Below, in pieces: positions 7,724-18,662 of a DNA stretch of 64,000 nt; the stretch's first letter is position 1; each line of letters begins with the position of its first letter. A model generated the notes under the pieces. The model saw only the letters and a program-made list of their open reading frames with translations, was not told the DNA's origin and searched no databases. The DNA is from Lachnospiraceae bacterium (GTDB lineage Bacteria; Bacillota; Clostridia; Lachnospirales; Lachnospiraceae): assembly GCA_004556565.1 (NCBI GenBank), contig SFGN01000008.1, positions 35,053-99,052 of the forward strand, read 5' to 3'. The position numbers and the translations under genes are program-made.

Positions 7724-10657
7724 TTATACTCCCGGAACATTAATATAACTATCTACCGTAGACAGGGAGGCGTCCAAATTTACCCAACCAGAAGTAGTAG
7801 GTTGAACATTACTTACCTGACCGTTACTGTATGTACATGTACGAGTAATCCAATACCACATCCCATTACTATTGCTTGTCATAGAATCATAAACATACCA
7901 TGTTCCAGATCGCATTTTACCCTTAGAATTACTGCTATGTGTAGTACTGGTATCAGAATGAATATAAACTGTGGTACTTGAAGTAAAACGAATAATATTA
8001 TAGAAAGTTCCTGAACCCGAACCACCAGTGCTACCGCCACCAGAACCCGTAGTTTGAGAACCATTCTGGAGTAAATACCACGTTGTATTACCGTCTGTGA
8101 CAGCCAAAGTCTCAACTTCCATAGTACCAAAACTATTAGCAGTAGGCGCTGTTACCAAGTAACCGTTGCTACCATATTTAATGCCAGCACCCGCTGGAGT
8201 AACAGGAGAAGCAGGATACTTACCATTGATAGTTAAATCGCCCTCAATAGTCAAGTTACCAAGAACCTTATTACTGTCTCCGGTCGAAAAAAATGCTCCC
8301 ATCGTGCCTGAATCAGCCAGTACGCCTCCAGCAAATGTACCACCAACGGCAGTAATATCACGCAGCACCGCATTGCCTTCTGAATCCAAATATAATTTAT
8401 CTGCAAATTCACTGGTGGTATCCGCACGGCCTTGTATCTTAAAGCCATCTGACGGGTTGATATATATCTTCTTTAAGCCATCAGACGTAGTAAGATTCAC
8501 ACCGTTCTCATCAATCGTAAACGTATTATTGGCATTAATAATCTTGAGCGCTTCACCCAGTATCAAATTACCTATCAACATCTCGGACGCAATGCCATAT
8601 GCGGAATCTGCTGTACCAGGAATGTCTATTTCTCCCAGCGCAAGCTTACAGGTATCCCAGTTATCATCAGTCATATACAGACCATTGTTAATGATCTTGA
8701 TCTGCTTAGGACTATATCCATCATCGGTTATTTTACGTCCCCAAATACCGAACTGATCAATCACCGTAGATTGATTATTAGCGTTAATTATCTTGTTGAC
8801 TGCTGCATTCAGCGTACCTTCCATGAACTCACGCATAGGACTCAGGCTTTGCGATTCCATGGGGTTCAACCAACTATGTAACGCGCTGCTAACCGTGGCA
8901 GATGTCTTTGCCGCCTGCTGGAAACACTCGGCATACAAATCTTCACTCATCTTGGCGTGATAGTTACTGCCAAAGACCAGTTCACACTTATCGGGGGCAT
9001 CATATTCAACACTAATACCCATCAGTACGGGGTCATACCAATGTCCATCCTCAAACTCAACATGGACACGACAACCTAACCCATTCTGCTCAATAATATT
9101 AACATAATCTTCGTGCTCTTTGTCGAACATAAGATTCACGGCGTCCACGCTAAAATCAAATGTAGGTTGTGATACGCGCTCCAACGTTTCAAATGCGCCG
9201 TCTAACAACTCAAAAGCCAGGTTCTGTACTTCTTCATAAGTCATACCATCCAGCGGTACAATATACGGATTCTCATATACATCTGCCAGCGTATAGTCTC
9301 CTAACGCCACAATCTCATCTGCGGTGAGGTAGTTAGATATAGACAGATTGGTATGTGTTGCCTTACGTTGATTCTGGTATATTTCTATCTGCGCTTTAGA
9401 CGTAGCAATCAGACTGTCACAATATTTTTCGCACTTATCGCAAGCATAAATATTTATCGTAGCCTGCGCTACATTGCGGTCAGCTTCTGTTATCGTATCA
9501 GCATACGCTTGTATCTCGCTTGGTACAACACCCTCGCCACCGGCAGGCGCAAACGTAGGAATAGGAGGGTAAGCATCGGCGGCAGTTACCATTGTCAACA
9601 GGTCAGTGCTGTTTTTGCTATCTATCCATGCCCGTATACTATCCACAGCAGTCTGCGAAACGGCCTGCATCGTATACGGCGTATTAACAGTGCGGACCTG
9701 TTCACCAGCCGCTCGATACCGTTCCACTTCAGACTTATTCGCTTCATAACCGAGTATCTTTAGATTCTCATTTTTTATAGCGGTCAGTATATTGCCATAA
9801 GCGGAAGTACGCCCCATAGCCGCCGCAACATCATCCTGCCATTGCTTAACCTTGACCCACATAGCCGCAGGCATGACGTCTTTAAAATAGTCATACTTGT
9901 AAATACTGGCAGTGCCAAGCGGATTAACAGTAGCAATACTAAAATCGTCTGCGCCATACACTTGCAGCTCCGTTACCACATCGTCTGCGGAATCAGATAT
10001 TGAGATATGCTTTAAAAGTGAGGTGTATCGGAATACGATCCCCGAATCCTTAATTAAATCATCGGGCGCATAGACCTTTATCTGTAAGTTTTCCGTGTCA
10101 AAGACAAATACACACTCATAAGCGTCCATCGCTTCTTCCATTAGAAAGCCGTACATAGACGCATCAGGCATATCAAAGGTACGATACCGACTATACAGCG
10201 CACTGCTCACATAGCCTATCGTCCAACGAGGGCAATTCGCCAGAAAATGTCCAAGCAAAGTCTCAGTGCTGGCGGCGTTGGCAGGGTCATACAGACGATA
10301 CGTGCCTGCACTTAGGTTCGCCGCTTTGCGCCCTAACGTATACTCGTAAGATTCGCAGTCCACCGACTTGCTCTTATGAATACCATCATTACTTTCATCA
10401 ACATTGGTGATTACGAACCAACCGAAGCCGCTAATATGCACGAGATTATACTTGGTCAGCGCACCATAATAAAAGGTGGCATTACCAGTATCATCTACTG
10501 AATACGCTTCAAACGACGCTTTAGAGGTAGACACCAAATTCAGGTCAAGTTTTAATCCGATAGGGTCTTTGATAATCCCCACTTTAGTGAAATCGGGGTG
10601 CGCCACGGTCAGGACGGGTATCTCATAGCGGTCAAACTTATCAAAGCTAAACAGCAT
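7724..10657 (-). CDS. Tail-associated endopeptidase-type protein (Tal)
   Basis: The product is 977 residues. The N-terminal 350 or so residues follow the prophage tail endopeptidase / gp18-like minor structural fold: LKLDLNLVSTSKASFEAYS, FGWFVITNV, VDCESYEYTLGRK, and FLMEEAMDAYECVFVFDTENLQI. The middle is helical (residues 350-560). The C-terminal part is fibre-like, with Gly-Ser-rich TTGSGGGSTGGSGSG leading into a beta domain. It follows Dit, as expected for the tail tip hub that contacts the cell. The start has GGAGGG upstream. Confidence 0.85.
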   Translation of the reverse strand: MLFSFDKFDRYEIPVLTVAHPDFTKVGIIKDPIGLKLDLNLVSTSKASFEAYSVDDTGNATFYYGALTKYNLVHISGFGWFVITNVDESNDGIHKSKSVDCESYEYTLGRKAANLSAGTYRLYDPANAASTETLLGHFLANCPRWTIGYVSSALYSRYRTFDMPDASMYGFLMEEAMDAYECVFVFDTENLQIKVYAPDDLIKDSGIVFRYTSLLKHISISDSADDVVTELQVYGADDFSIATVNPLGTASIYKYDYFKDVMPAAMWVKVKQWQDDVAAAMGRTSAYGNILTAIKNENLKILGYEANKSEVERYRAAGEQVRTVNTPYTMQAVSQTAVDSIRAWIDSKNSTDLLTMVTAADAYPPIPTFAPAGGEGVVPSEIQAYADTITEADRNVAQATINIYACDKCEKYCDSLIATSKAQIEIYQNQRKATHTNLSISNYLTADEIVALGDYTLADVYENPYIVPLDGMTYEEVQNLAFELLDGAFETLERVSQPTFDFSVDAVNLMFDKEHEDYVNIIEQNGLGCRVHVEFEDGHWYDPVLMGISVEYDAPDKCELVFGSNYHAKMSEDLYAECFQQAAKTSATVSSALHSWLNPMESQSLSPMREFMEGTLNAAVNKIINANNQSTVIDQFGIWGRKITDDGYSPKQIKIINNGLYMTDDNWDTCKLALGEIDIPGTADSAYGIASEMLIGNLILGEALKIINANNTFTIDENGVNLTTSDGLKKIYINPSDGFKIQGRADTTSEFADKLYLDSEGNAVLRDITAVGGTFAGGVLADSGTMGAFFSTGDSNKVLGNLTIEGDLTINGKYPASPVTPAGAGIKYGSNGYLVTAPTANSFGTMEVETLAVTDGNTTWYLLQNGSQTTGSGGGSTGGSGSGTFYNIIRFTSSTTVYIHSDTSTTHSSNSKGKMRSGTWYVYDSMTSNSNGMWYWITRTCTYSNGQVSNVQPTTSGWVNLDASLSTVDSYINVPGV

Positions 10658-10661
10658 ACTT

Positions 10662-11444
10662 CTACCCTCCTATCCGTATAAAATTTTCGTATGTCAGTTT
10701 TAAGTTAGAGACCTTGCCGGTGCATTTTAACGTGTTTAAACCGTGTACCAACCGCAAAAAATGCGCGTTAAAATTGTTGATGCGAATTGTGCCCAATGAG
10801 GACATAACCTCGCCAGTACGCCCATTAACCGTTATTGTTTCACCGTCAGCCAATTCCGTAAACTTAAACTCACGGGTCACACTATCGGTCGTGTTGATAA
10901 TAGAAAACTCCGTACCGCCATCAAGTGTGAACTCAACAGTAGGGTAGAGATAATCATAGCTGGCAGAACGATTGTTGACTGTTATAGTACCACCGTCAGT
11001 AGGCGTGAAGGTGACTGTCTTAGCATCGCTCCATGCACCACCGGCATCGCAGGTCATTGTCAGGTTAAATCCGTTTGTACCGGCTTTAATATAATAGTCA
11101 TCAGGCTCATTAAATACACAATTGAAGTGCATACCAGCATATTCAGGAGCTTGAATCACCAACTTTTTAAAGCCTAATTGCCCACACAGCCATGCGTGTA
11201 CGGCGTTTACCTCATAAGGTTGCAACGGCTTGAGTGCCACTACTTCAATATCATACTCCAACGGATCATCAGGAGAGACAGACAATAGAGTGTGACGCTG
11301 AGAGCGTGTCGCCTTATCTATGGTAAGACTATTCTCTGAACCTCCGGCGTGCTTATAGTCGGCAGAATCAAAGAACGCGAACATGAGACCGTAACGCTGG
11401 GAGGGGATACCGTCATATATAAATTGCAGCCCTTCATAGGCCAA
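10662..11444 (-). CDS. Distal tail protein (Dit)
   Basis: The product is 260 residues. LQFIYDGIPSQRYGLMF, LEYDIEVVAL and KKLVIQAPEYAGMHFNCVF are typical of Dit proteins, as is the order tape measure, Dit, Tal. The start is TTG at 11444. An in-frame TGA three codons upstream excludes a longer form, and GGTGGTGA gives the ribosome site. Dit hexamers connect the tail tube to the baseplate. Confidence 0.85.
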   Translation of the reverse strand: MAYEGLQFIYDGIPSQRYGLMFAFFDSADYKHAGGSENSLTIDKATRSQRHTLLSVSPDDPLEYDIEVVALKPLQPYEVNAVHAWLCGQLGFKKLVIQAPEYAGMHFNCVFNEPDDYYIKAGTNGFNLTMTCDAGGAWSDAKTVTFTPTDGGTITVNNRSASYDYLYPTVEFTLDGGTEFSIINTTDSVTREFKFTELADGETITVNGRTGEVMSSLGTIRINNFNAHFLRLVHGLNTLKCTGKVSNLKLTYENFIRIGG

Positions 11445-11520
11445 ATAGAATCACCACCAGTCCAAAATAAATATGTTGTGCGTATGTTACTTATTGTTGC
11501 AAATGGAGTAGAACGAAATG

Positions 11521-11572
11521 AGCGTGAGAAGTCTGTTCGTCGCGGTAACTTCACAGACTGGCTCCTCACGCT
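11521..11572 (-). other. Hairpin between tape measure and Dit genes
   Basis: The 171-base gap between these genes has no coding signal but holds an imperfect long hairpin: AGCGTGAG pairs with CTCACGCT, with an inner AGTCTG/CAGACT stem. No T-run follows on the minus strand, so it looks more like a processing or attenuation structure than a full terminator. Confidence 0.5.
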
Positions 11573-11615
11573 TTGATTGTCACACTTGCTTATTTGTTCG
11601 TTAATGGGTTTTCGT

Positions 11616-14600
11616 TTACAACCGCCCCGTCCGTGCAAGACTATTGATAGGAACCCTAAAAATTTCCTCTTTAATCTGCTTTTTAAACGTCTCAGACCAA
11701 CGCTCGATGGCCCGCACAGTGTCAGCATCAGTTGTGCCGTTGAAGTTATTGATAACGCTAACGCTGGGTGCATGAGTAGTATTATTCGCTACGGTTTGCG
11801 CCAGCTTCGTTGCCTGCTTCAAAGCGCCGTCGCCACCAAACAACCCACCTATGCCTTGGCTCATTATAGTGAACAAACGCTCGGCATCAGACGATGAGAA
11901 CGCCAGCCGCTTCGCTGCCTTGATTGCCTGATCCTCGGTAAGCACCACTTCGCCCTTGCGTAGACGTGCATCAACCTCATCAGGCTTCTTTTTGACCAGT
12001 TCCTTAAAAGCAGTCTCAGAATTAAAGTCTTGACCAACTACGCCACCAGTATGGTATTTGCGCGGAAATGCTTTTAGGTAAGACTCGTTCAACAAGCCTG
12101 CATTGACAGCATTTTGAATAGCGGCATAAGTCTTAGAACCCACCTTGCCATCTACCTTCAGCCCAGCGCCCATACTATCATTCAAGAACTGCTGAAGACC
12201 CTTGACGGTCATTTTGCCGACAACGCCATCTACACCGTTCTTCTGTGCGCCGTAAGAGCCGATGTTGTATCCAGTATCCACCAACGCTTGTTGCATCTGC
12301 GATATGCCCGCACGAGAAGATACATCAATGCTGGCAAGCATGGCGTTGATTTGATTCACCATGTTTTCGGTCTCAGCCATCATCTGCTGGAACATGGTAG
12401 AGATGTTATTCAGCGCTGAATCTAAGGTGCTTTGTAGATTGTCCAGTATGGCATTATGCTGTTTTTCCAGCCGACGTAACTGCTCGTCCAGTAACTTATT
12501 CTGCGCCCCAATATAGCGGGAGTATTCATCCAGACTATCATCCAGCGCATCGCTTTGCACATCTGCCGAACGGTCATACATTTTGTTGTCCAAATCAAGC
12601 AACTCGTCGTCGAGCTGTTCTTGCAATTCAAGCCGTTTAGCCTTAGCTGTGGCTGAATCGTCCAAAGACAGAACTTCAATTTGCGCCTTCAGGTCGGCAA
12701 TGCGTTTATTTGCCGCCGCTACTTCTTGGTCATAAGACCGTTCATCACCAGCACGATTAAGCTGTTTTTTCTGGAAGTTGACGCGATCCTGATAAGCGGA
12801 CAACAAATCGTCATTGGCGTCTTTTAGCTTGTCAATACGCTCCTTTTCGGCATTATAAGCGTCCTCAGCAGCTTTCTTATCGGCCTCATAGCGGTCTCTG
12901 GCGGCATCTTCTGCCTGCTTTTTCCACCACTTATAATACTTTTCCTGAAGCGCCCACCACTGGTCTTGGTATTTCTTTTTATCACCGAGATATTTATTAA
13001 AAGCATCCAAACTGCGCTTATAATATTCTTGTTCGGTGATTTGCTCCATAGCAAGCAGATGATCAAGCTCGTTAATATACGCCTTATACGCTTCAAGTTT
13101 AGAGTCAGTAGTTTTCTTAGATGAACCAGATTTAGAGGAACCATAACGCTTACTGGTGGCAGCAGTGCTCTTGAACCAATCATCATTGACTACACGTTTA
13201 CGCTGTGCGGCGATATAAGCCTTGGCCCGTGGGTCAGCGTTGGGGTCGTCCATAATCGCTTGTTGCGAATCTGTTAATCCACCCCATTTGATTGCACCGA
13301 TGCTTTCAAATGCGCTCAATATTGTAGCCGCTGTTGCCTGCGCCGCACCACTAAGCAATCCAAATTGTGTAATTAGTGCCTGCAATGCGGCTTGCAGACC
13401 AGACGTATCAGGCTTAACACCCAACGCCTTAATAGCTGCTGTGCCATACTTCTCGAACTTCTCTATATCACCAGACAAATAAGCAGATATAAAGTCAAGC
13501 GTATCTAAAAGTCCGTCAGCATCAACATCTAAATTAAGGCCGGTGAGCTGATTGATGGTAGCAATAGCTGCCGCCACTTCGTTCTTGGTGCTGCGCCAAT
13601 CCTGCACCGTGCCTATCGCGGCCTTGAGGTTTTTAACAGTGTCGCTGGCATCGTCACCAGCACTACGCGCCGCTGCCCATATATCATTCAGTTGGCCTTG
13701 TTCGTCTTTCAGGTCTTCGGTTGACCCAGCAACTTCTTTTTGCAAATACCCCAAGTCTTCTAAGATTGGAGTAATGTCTTCAACGGTCTTACCGTATTGG
13801 GCCGCAATAGTAGCCAGCGCTTGATATGCACCAGAATTTTGACGGGCCAATAACTGCGTCTTAGTCAACCCACCAGCTAATGCCGCCAAATTGGCATTAC
13901 TATCCAAAGCCTGTTTGAGCGTATCAGATAAAACGGTGGTATCAGCCTGAATACGATTGGCTAATTCTACTGCGTCGCTTGCCGCAGACGCAACATCCAA
14001 GTAAGGCCGAGCCAAATCAACCTCACCCAAAGTCGTAAGTTGTGTAGCCCACGTATTTGACTGAAGGCCAACATCAGTCAGTGTTGTGCGTATGGATTCA
14101 AGGTCTGCTTGTTCTTGTTTGGTCAGCTTACCCGACTCTTTTTTGCTGGCCTCTATCTCGTGCAAACGAGCCAAAGCGATTTCAAGCGCCTCGTTCTGAT
14201 CGGCAGTTACATATTGCCTCTGGCCTGAATCTGCCGCCAGTCCAGACACCGCATACCCCTTAGCATCGGCAGAGGGCGCAACTTTCCAAGCAAAAGCATA
14301 TTGAGTCGCGCCCTGTGTGGTCGCAATTTCATCCTTGAGCGCTTGTACGGCGGCTTGCCTATCTAATTCGGCCTTAATCTTTAAAAGCTCTATCTGGTCA
14401 CGTATCTGTCCATTTTGCAGTTCCAGCTCTCGCTTCTCTGCTTCAAGCTGCTCAGTCCAATCGCCACCTGCTTTAAGCTTGTTGAGTTCTTCCAAACGGT
14501 CAGAAGTATCGCCTAACTTAGTGCGTTGTTCTTCTAATTTATCGTTTGCGCCCTGCCAGACGCCAATCGCTTCTTGTGTTTTCTGCTGCGCAAGTTCGAT

Positions 14601-17537
14601 ACGGCGTATGTACTGATCAATCCATTTGATGATAAGACCAATCGCCATCGAAAGTGTCGCACTAAGCGCCATATTTAACGCCATATTGCCAACATTTAAC
14701 AGCACATCTGAAAGTTTTAATCCCTTAGCAGTGACTTTCTCTACGCTGTCGCCTGTGCCATCCAACTGCACAGCATATTGCTGGAACGCGGCAGAGCCTT
14801 TAGTCAACTCTGCTTTGAGCTTTGTATGGGCGTCTGCTAACGTGTTGCCATCCGCTATGGACTGACTCAGAGCCTCATTATACTGATGTAAGAGAGATAT
14901 ATCCTTGTTGGTTAAGAAATTACGCTGGACGTGTTGCGCCAAAAAATTACCAGATGAACCGTTCTTGTTCAAGGACGCGGTCAACAACCCTTCCTGACCA
15001 AACAAACCCTTGCCGCGCTTACTTACTACAAGACTAATCGCAGCCAATACCGAGGGGACTGCACCCAACTTACTGTCAACCTTATCTAACCCTTGTATCA
15101 GTTTAGAAAGGAACTGCACACCGCCAACAATCAAGTCTGAGCTAAGTACAGTTTGAGACAGGGACTCCCATGAAGCCTTTAAGGTGTTAATCTTGGCTTC
15201 GACAGAATCCATGTAGTTGAGGTATTTACGTTCAGCAGTACCAGTAGCATTGGCTGCTGTTTCAGTGAATTGACGAACCTTGTCATAGTTCGCCATCAAA
15301 ATGTTCAACTGCTCCTGACGACGGGTTTGACCCAATGCAACAGCGACCGCACGTTGCTGGGTCTCATTCAAGCCGCCCCACTTCGCAGCTACATCATCCA
15401 GAACGTCTTGATAATCTCGCCAATCTGTTGCATTGGTACGCAACTTCACGCCGATATTATTTAAGACGGTTTCGACGTCACTGAGACTTTCGCCGGTTTC
15501 TGGATCAATTAACCGTCCCGCTTTTATATTGCCAAGTCGCGCCAGCATGGACTTGACGGCTGTACCGACACTTTCTCCGCTCTGCTGGGATACATCCATC
15601 AAGGTTGCGACAATACCAATCAGCCTATCCATAGATATGCCGGTTTGGTCAGCCAGAGTCGCAGTTTGTGACATAGCAGTTGCCAGCCCACCAGCAGAAG
15701 CAGCGGCTTCCATATCAACCGCCACTAATTTACTAACAACATCAGTAGCGCTACTGGCTTGTAACTGATAACCCTTGAGTGAACTGGTAAGTGCCTTAGT
15801 TGCGTCATCAGAACTCATCTGACCCAATTTGGACAACATCATACTGGACTTAATCAGTTCTGATGTTTCCTGCATGGAATAACCCTGACGCAACCAACCA
15901 TCAGCCGCTTCAGCGACCTCCAATGTGGTAGCACCAATCGCCTGCGCCAGTTGCCCATAATCTTCCATCAAACCACGGACTTGTGTGCGGTTCAGACCTG
16001 ACGCTATCTGAAGGTCGGTCATTGCTTTATCTAATTCGACAACATTGGTAACTACTTGATGAATAGCATTAGCGGCAACAGACGTAATCTGTGCTACGGC
16101 AAAACCGTATAGCGTGTCGCCAAACATATCACGCAACTTTTTGTTGAGTGAAGTGACTTCTACGCCAGCCGCTTGGCTACGCCGTTTAAGGTCATCTAAA
16201 GCAATAGCAGCTTGATTACTGTTTTGCCACTGGTCTGCATCGCCAATTTTTTGAATAAGCGCCCGCCACTCTTTAGTGAGCTGTGAATTACGTTGTATAC
16301 CCGTAGCGTATTGGTCAAAATACGCTTGTGCCTGAGATTTTAACCTCTGAAACTGGATACCCGAATTAAGCGAACTGTTTAACTCACGAGCGGCAGTTTG
16401 CAGGTTCCTTAATGAAGCTCCAAATCCCTGATATGCTGTTTGTAAATTGGTGATTGCCGCCTGCTTATCTGCGGCGTTATTGCTGCTTATAGCTACTTCT
16501 AATTGAGCATAAGCAGCTCGTAATGTAGCTAAAGCATTAGTAGCATCCGTAACATCGGCAGACGACAAACCTAAACGCTGAATAATGGTTTTTTGGTTGT
16601 TAAAGTATCCTTCGCCAAAAGTAGCTTGTAACTGGGTAAGTTTGTTCTGCAACTTATCCAAATCGGCCAGTTCTTTATCTGCCTTCTTCTGCGTTGCCGT
16701 AGCATCCTTTTGTTCAACCTTGACATTTTTGAGAGCGATTTCATACTGCTGTGCAGCATCAATCAATAACTGCCACTGTGCTTGCGAAACTTTAGCACCG
16801 GAACTTTGTACGGTCTGTATGTCGGTAATCTGTTGTTTAACCGCCTGATAACTTTGCACCAATTTGGTCGTATCCACCGTATAATTGGCAATATCCGGCG
16901 CAGATATATCACTGTATTTAGCGTAAACAGATTGCCCGGTTTTTGCTGTGGCCGCAGACGCTTTAGCCGCCATTTCTGAGTGCATTTTCTGCACCGCATC
17001 AGCCGCTTTAGCCGCCGCCTCCGACACTTCCCAGCATCCCTTCTTAAAGGATGCCAGCACTGTCTCCACAGCAGCACCGTTCATGCCCGCGCCTTGCAAT
17101 AAGCTACGTAAAGCATCAGTCGCCGCTTGAATATCAGTAGGGTTCAGCAACGGGGTTAAATCTCGGAACTCAACGTTCTTACCACCATGCAATTTGGCAT
17201 ACGTGTTAATTAGTTCTTTAAGAGAAACAACACTATCTTTAATCTGCTTATTGTATGCCTGAATTTGGTTAGAGGTATTCTCAGTACCGGCCTTAACTAT
17301 CTTGTTCCGCGCCGTATTGATTTCTTGCAGAGAGAGCTTAATCGCTTGCAACGCATTGGCGGTTGCGTTAATTTGTTTGGTAGTTGTACCTGACGCAGCA
17401 CCACTAAGGTCGAAATTACTAAATTTGACCTTGATTGCATTTTTGTCGAAATAATCTTGTACCTGTTTGCGTAACTCAGAAATAGTAGCCCCACTCGGCA
17501 CTAATTGAGTAAATACTTGAAAGTCATAATTGCTCAT
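11616..17537 (-). CDS. Tail tape measure protein, TP901 family
   Basis: The product is 1973 residues and is the longest gene in the window. It has long helical and coiled-coil stretches. A TP901-type core around residues 490-760 includes WLRQGYSMQETSELI, AVDMEAAASAGGLATAM, GTAVKSMLARLGNI and AVALGQTRRQEQLN. There is a hydrophobic segment near residue 970. Near residues 1780-1850 lies a peptidoglycan-binding domain of the PG_binding_1 type (GVDGVVGKMTVKGLQQFL, VDGKVGSKTYAAIQ). It sets tail length, roughly 300 nm if about 1.5 angstroms per residue holds. The wall-binding domain suggests a role at injection. GAGGGGG lies upstream; the start overlaps the previous gene by four bases. Confidence 0.95.
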   Translation of the reverse strand: MSNYDFQVFTQLVPSGATISELRKQVQDYFDKNAIKVKFSNFDLSGAASGTTTKQINATANALQAIKLSLQEINTARNKIVKAGTENTSNQIQAYNKQIKDSVVSLKELINTYAKLHGGKNVEFRDLTPLLNPTDIQAATDALRSLLQGAGMNGAAVETVLASFKKGCWEVSEAAAKAADAVQKMHSEMAAKASAATAKTGQSVYAKYSDISAPDIANYTVDTTKLVQSYQAVKQQITDIQTVQSSGAKVSQAQWQLLIDAAQQYEIALKNVKVEQKDATATQKKADKELADLDKLQNKLTQLQATFGEGYFNNQKTIIQRLGLSSADVTDATNALATLRAAYAQLEVAISSNNAADKQAAITNLQTAYQGFGASLRNLQTAARELNSSLNSGIQFQRLKSQAQAYFDQYATGIQRNSQLTKEWRALIQKIGDADQWQNSNQAAIALDDLKRRSQAAGVEVTSLNKKLRDMFGDTLYGFAVAQITSVAANAIHQVVTNVVELDKAMTDLQIASGLNRTQVRGLMEDYGQLAQAIGATTLEVAEAADGWLRQGYSMQETSELIKSSMMLSKLGQMSSDDATKALTSSLKGYQLQASSATDVVSKLVAVDMEAAASAGGLATAMSQTATLADQTGISMDRLIGIVATLMDVSQQSGESVGTAVKSMLARLGNIKAGRLIDPETGESLSDVETVLNNIGVKLRTNATDWRDYQDVLDDVAAKWGGLNETQQRAVAVALGQTRRQEQLNILMANYDKVRQFTETAANATGTAERKYLNYMDSVEAKINTLKASWESLSQTVLSSDLIVGGVQFLSKLIQGLDKVDSKLGAVPSVLAAISLVVSKRGKGLFGQEGLLTASLNKNGSSGNFLAQHVQRNFLTNKDISLLHQYNEALSQSIADGNTLADAHTKLKAELTKGSAAFQQYAVQLDGTGDSVEKVTAKGLKLSDVLLNVGNMALNMALSATLSMAIGLIIKWIDQYIRRIELAQQKTQEAIGVWQGANDKLEEQRTKLGDTSDRLEELNKLKAGGDWTEQLEAEKRELELQNGQIRDQIELLKIKAELDRQAAVQALKDEIATTQGATQYAFAWKVAPSADAKGYAVSGLAADSGQRQYVTADQNEALEIALARLHEIEASKKESGKLTKQEQADLESIRTTLTDVGLQSNTWATQLTTLGEVDLARPYLDVASAASDAVELANRIQADTTVLSDTLKQALDSNANLAALAGGLTKTQLLARQNSGAYQALATIAAQYGKTVEDITPILEDLGYLQKEVAGSTEDLKDEQGQLNDIWAAARSAGDDASDTVKNLKAAIGTVQDWRSTKNEVAAAIATINQLTGLNLDVDADGLLDTLDFISAYLSGDIEKFEKYGTAAIKALGVKPDTSGLQAALQALITQFGLLSGAAQATAATILSAFESIGAIKWGGLTDSQQAIMDDPNADPRAKAYIAAQRKRVVNDDWFKSTAATSKRYGSSKSGSSKKTTDSKLEAYKAYINELDHLLAMEQITEQEYYKRSLDAFNKYLGDKKKYQDQWWALQEKYYKWWKKQAEDAARDRYEADKKAAEDAYNAEKERIDKLKDANDDLLSAYQDRVNFQKKQLNRAGDERSYDQEVAAANKRIADLKAQIEVLSLDDSATAKAKRLELQEQLDDELLDLDNKMYDRSADVQSDALDDSLDEYSRYIGAQNKLLDEQLRRLEKQHNAILDNLQSTLDSALNNISTMFQQMMAETENMVNQINAMLASIDVSSRAGISQMQQALVDTGYNIGSYGAQKNGVDGVVGKMTVKGLQQFLNDSMGAGLKVDGKVGSKTYAAIQNAVNAGLLNESYLKAFPRKYHTGGVVGQDFNSETAFKELVKKKPDEVDARLRKGEVVLTEDQAIKAAKRLAFSSSDAERLFTIMSQGIGGLFGGDGALKQATKLAQTVANNTTHAPSVSVINNFNGTTDADTVRAIERWSETFKKQIKEEIFRVPINSLARTGRL

Positions 17538-18043
17538 TCTTGCTCACCCCCTCGTTCACGCACTCCGTAAGCGGGGTTAATTTGTACAGTGCATCCCGGC
17601 ACAGCCTTCTCCATCAAGTCAGCTACCTTTTGTACAAAATGCGATCCTGCACGAGTGGAAACGGCGCGAACACGCATACCACGCCACTCTCCATACGGCG
17701 CGTTTGCATCGTCATACTCCCATCCATTGTTGAACAAATATAGCAAATCAGCCTGGCCGCTCGAATAATACGGATTTTTATGGTCTGGTAAAAAGCTATC
17801 ACGCATAGCAGTATCGTGGTCATAATCGACTGTAAACATAGCAGTAGTACCATCTATCTTGACCGCGCTTGCCTCCGCTGTAATACTACCGGTTGTCGGT
17901 ATAGCGTTATTAGCTGCCAATTCTGCCATATTCGCCAAACGCTCTGCTGCCCGTTGTAGGGCCTGCGGTGCAACACCACGGCCCATCAGCTTCTTAGGAT
18001 TCTTCTTGAGGTATTCCGCTAACCTCTCCTCTAACGGTTTCAT
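17534..18043 (-). CDS. Hypothetical protein before the tape measure
   Basis: The product is about 169 residues from the ATG at 18043 (a GTG at 18052 is possible). It has an N-terminal helix and then a beta region with YYSSGQADLLYLFNNGWEYDD and GEWRGMRVRAVSTRAGSHFV. It overlaps the upstream gene by 50 bases in the +1 frame. In siphophages this slot usually holds the second tail-assembly chaperone or a tail completion protein. The sequence is closer in feel to a gp10-like completion protein, but I cannot assign it. Confidence 0.6.
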   Translation of the reverse strand: MKPLEERLAEYLKKNPKKLMGRGVAPQALQRAAERLANMAELAANNAIPTTGSITAEASAVKIDGTTAMFTVDYDHDTAMRDSFLPDHKNPYYSSGQADLLYLFNNGWEYDDANAPYGEWRGMRVRAVSTRAGSHFVQKVADLMEKAVPGCTVQINPAYGVRERGGEQE

Positions 18044-18629
18044 TGTCACCACCGTTCCTATCTCTAAATTCCAATATCTTCGGTACTAACTTGTCTTCTT
18101 GATTTAATTCTTTGAGGTCTTGCACAGCTTGCAGCACAGACTCCACATTGACACCACTAATCTGTTTATCCATCCACTGATTTGCTTTGTCTAAAAGGGT
18201 CTCCATCAGCAAATCCACAGCATTCTTATGTTGTATATCCAGTAAATGTTTAATCTGCTCCTCAGCCGCATCAAACAGACTGCGTATATAATCCCGCACA
18301 TCTTCACTGCACGCTTGCCACAACTTGTTATAAAAATCCGTATACATCAGCCAATTCCAATGCCGGAAAATATGGTCTCCGTCTATCTTGATGTTAGTTA
18401 CAATGGCATTAACCACCGATAAGCGTTGAGCAAAAGTGCGCAATTCAGGATAGTACCTATCTGCTCCTACAACTATGGCAGTGATTTCATCCCCCATGCG
18501 CATACACTGTTCAGGCGAAAACACAGGATTAACCTCAATCGTCTCGCCTTCATACTCGAAAGTAAAAGGTTGCGACACTTTCGCCGCAACCCATTCATCT
18601 TGTTTCTTAAAGTTAATATTTTTTGACAT
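17994..18629 (-). CDS. Putative tail assembly chaperone
   Basis: The product is 211 residues from the ATG at 18629, which has AAAGGATTA upstream. It is largely helical, with an N-terminal QPFTFEYEGETIEV beta segment. The place immediately upstream of the tape measure region and the overlap with the next gene fit a chaperone. The overlap is in the +1 frame, not the usual -1, and I see no slippery heptamer, so fusion by frameshift is not supported. Confidence 0.5.
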   Translation of the reverse strand: MSKNINFKKQDEWVAAKVSQPFTFEYEGETIEVNPVFSPEQCMRMGDEITAIVVGADRYYPELRTFAQRLSVVNAIVTNIKIDGDHIFRHWNWLMYTDFYNKLWQACSEDVRDYIRSLFDAAEEQIKHLLDIQHKNAVDLLMETLLDKANQWMDKQISGVNVESVLQAVQDLKELNQEDKLVPKILEFRDRNGGDNETVRGEVSGIPQEES

Positions 18630-18662
18630 TTTTAATCCTTTCATTCTTGTCCGTGTCGGGTA

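Noticed and set aside
11318-11773. Minus-strand frame across the tape measure and Dit junction
   Set aside because: It overlaps the ends of two well-supported genes in another frame and has no ribosome site.
17994-18052. Programmed frameshift between chaperone-like genes
   Set aside because: The overlap is in the +1 frame, the downstream gene has its own start, and no slippery heptamer is visible.
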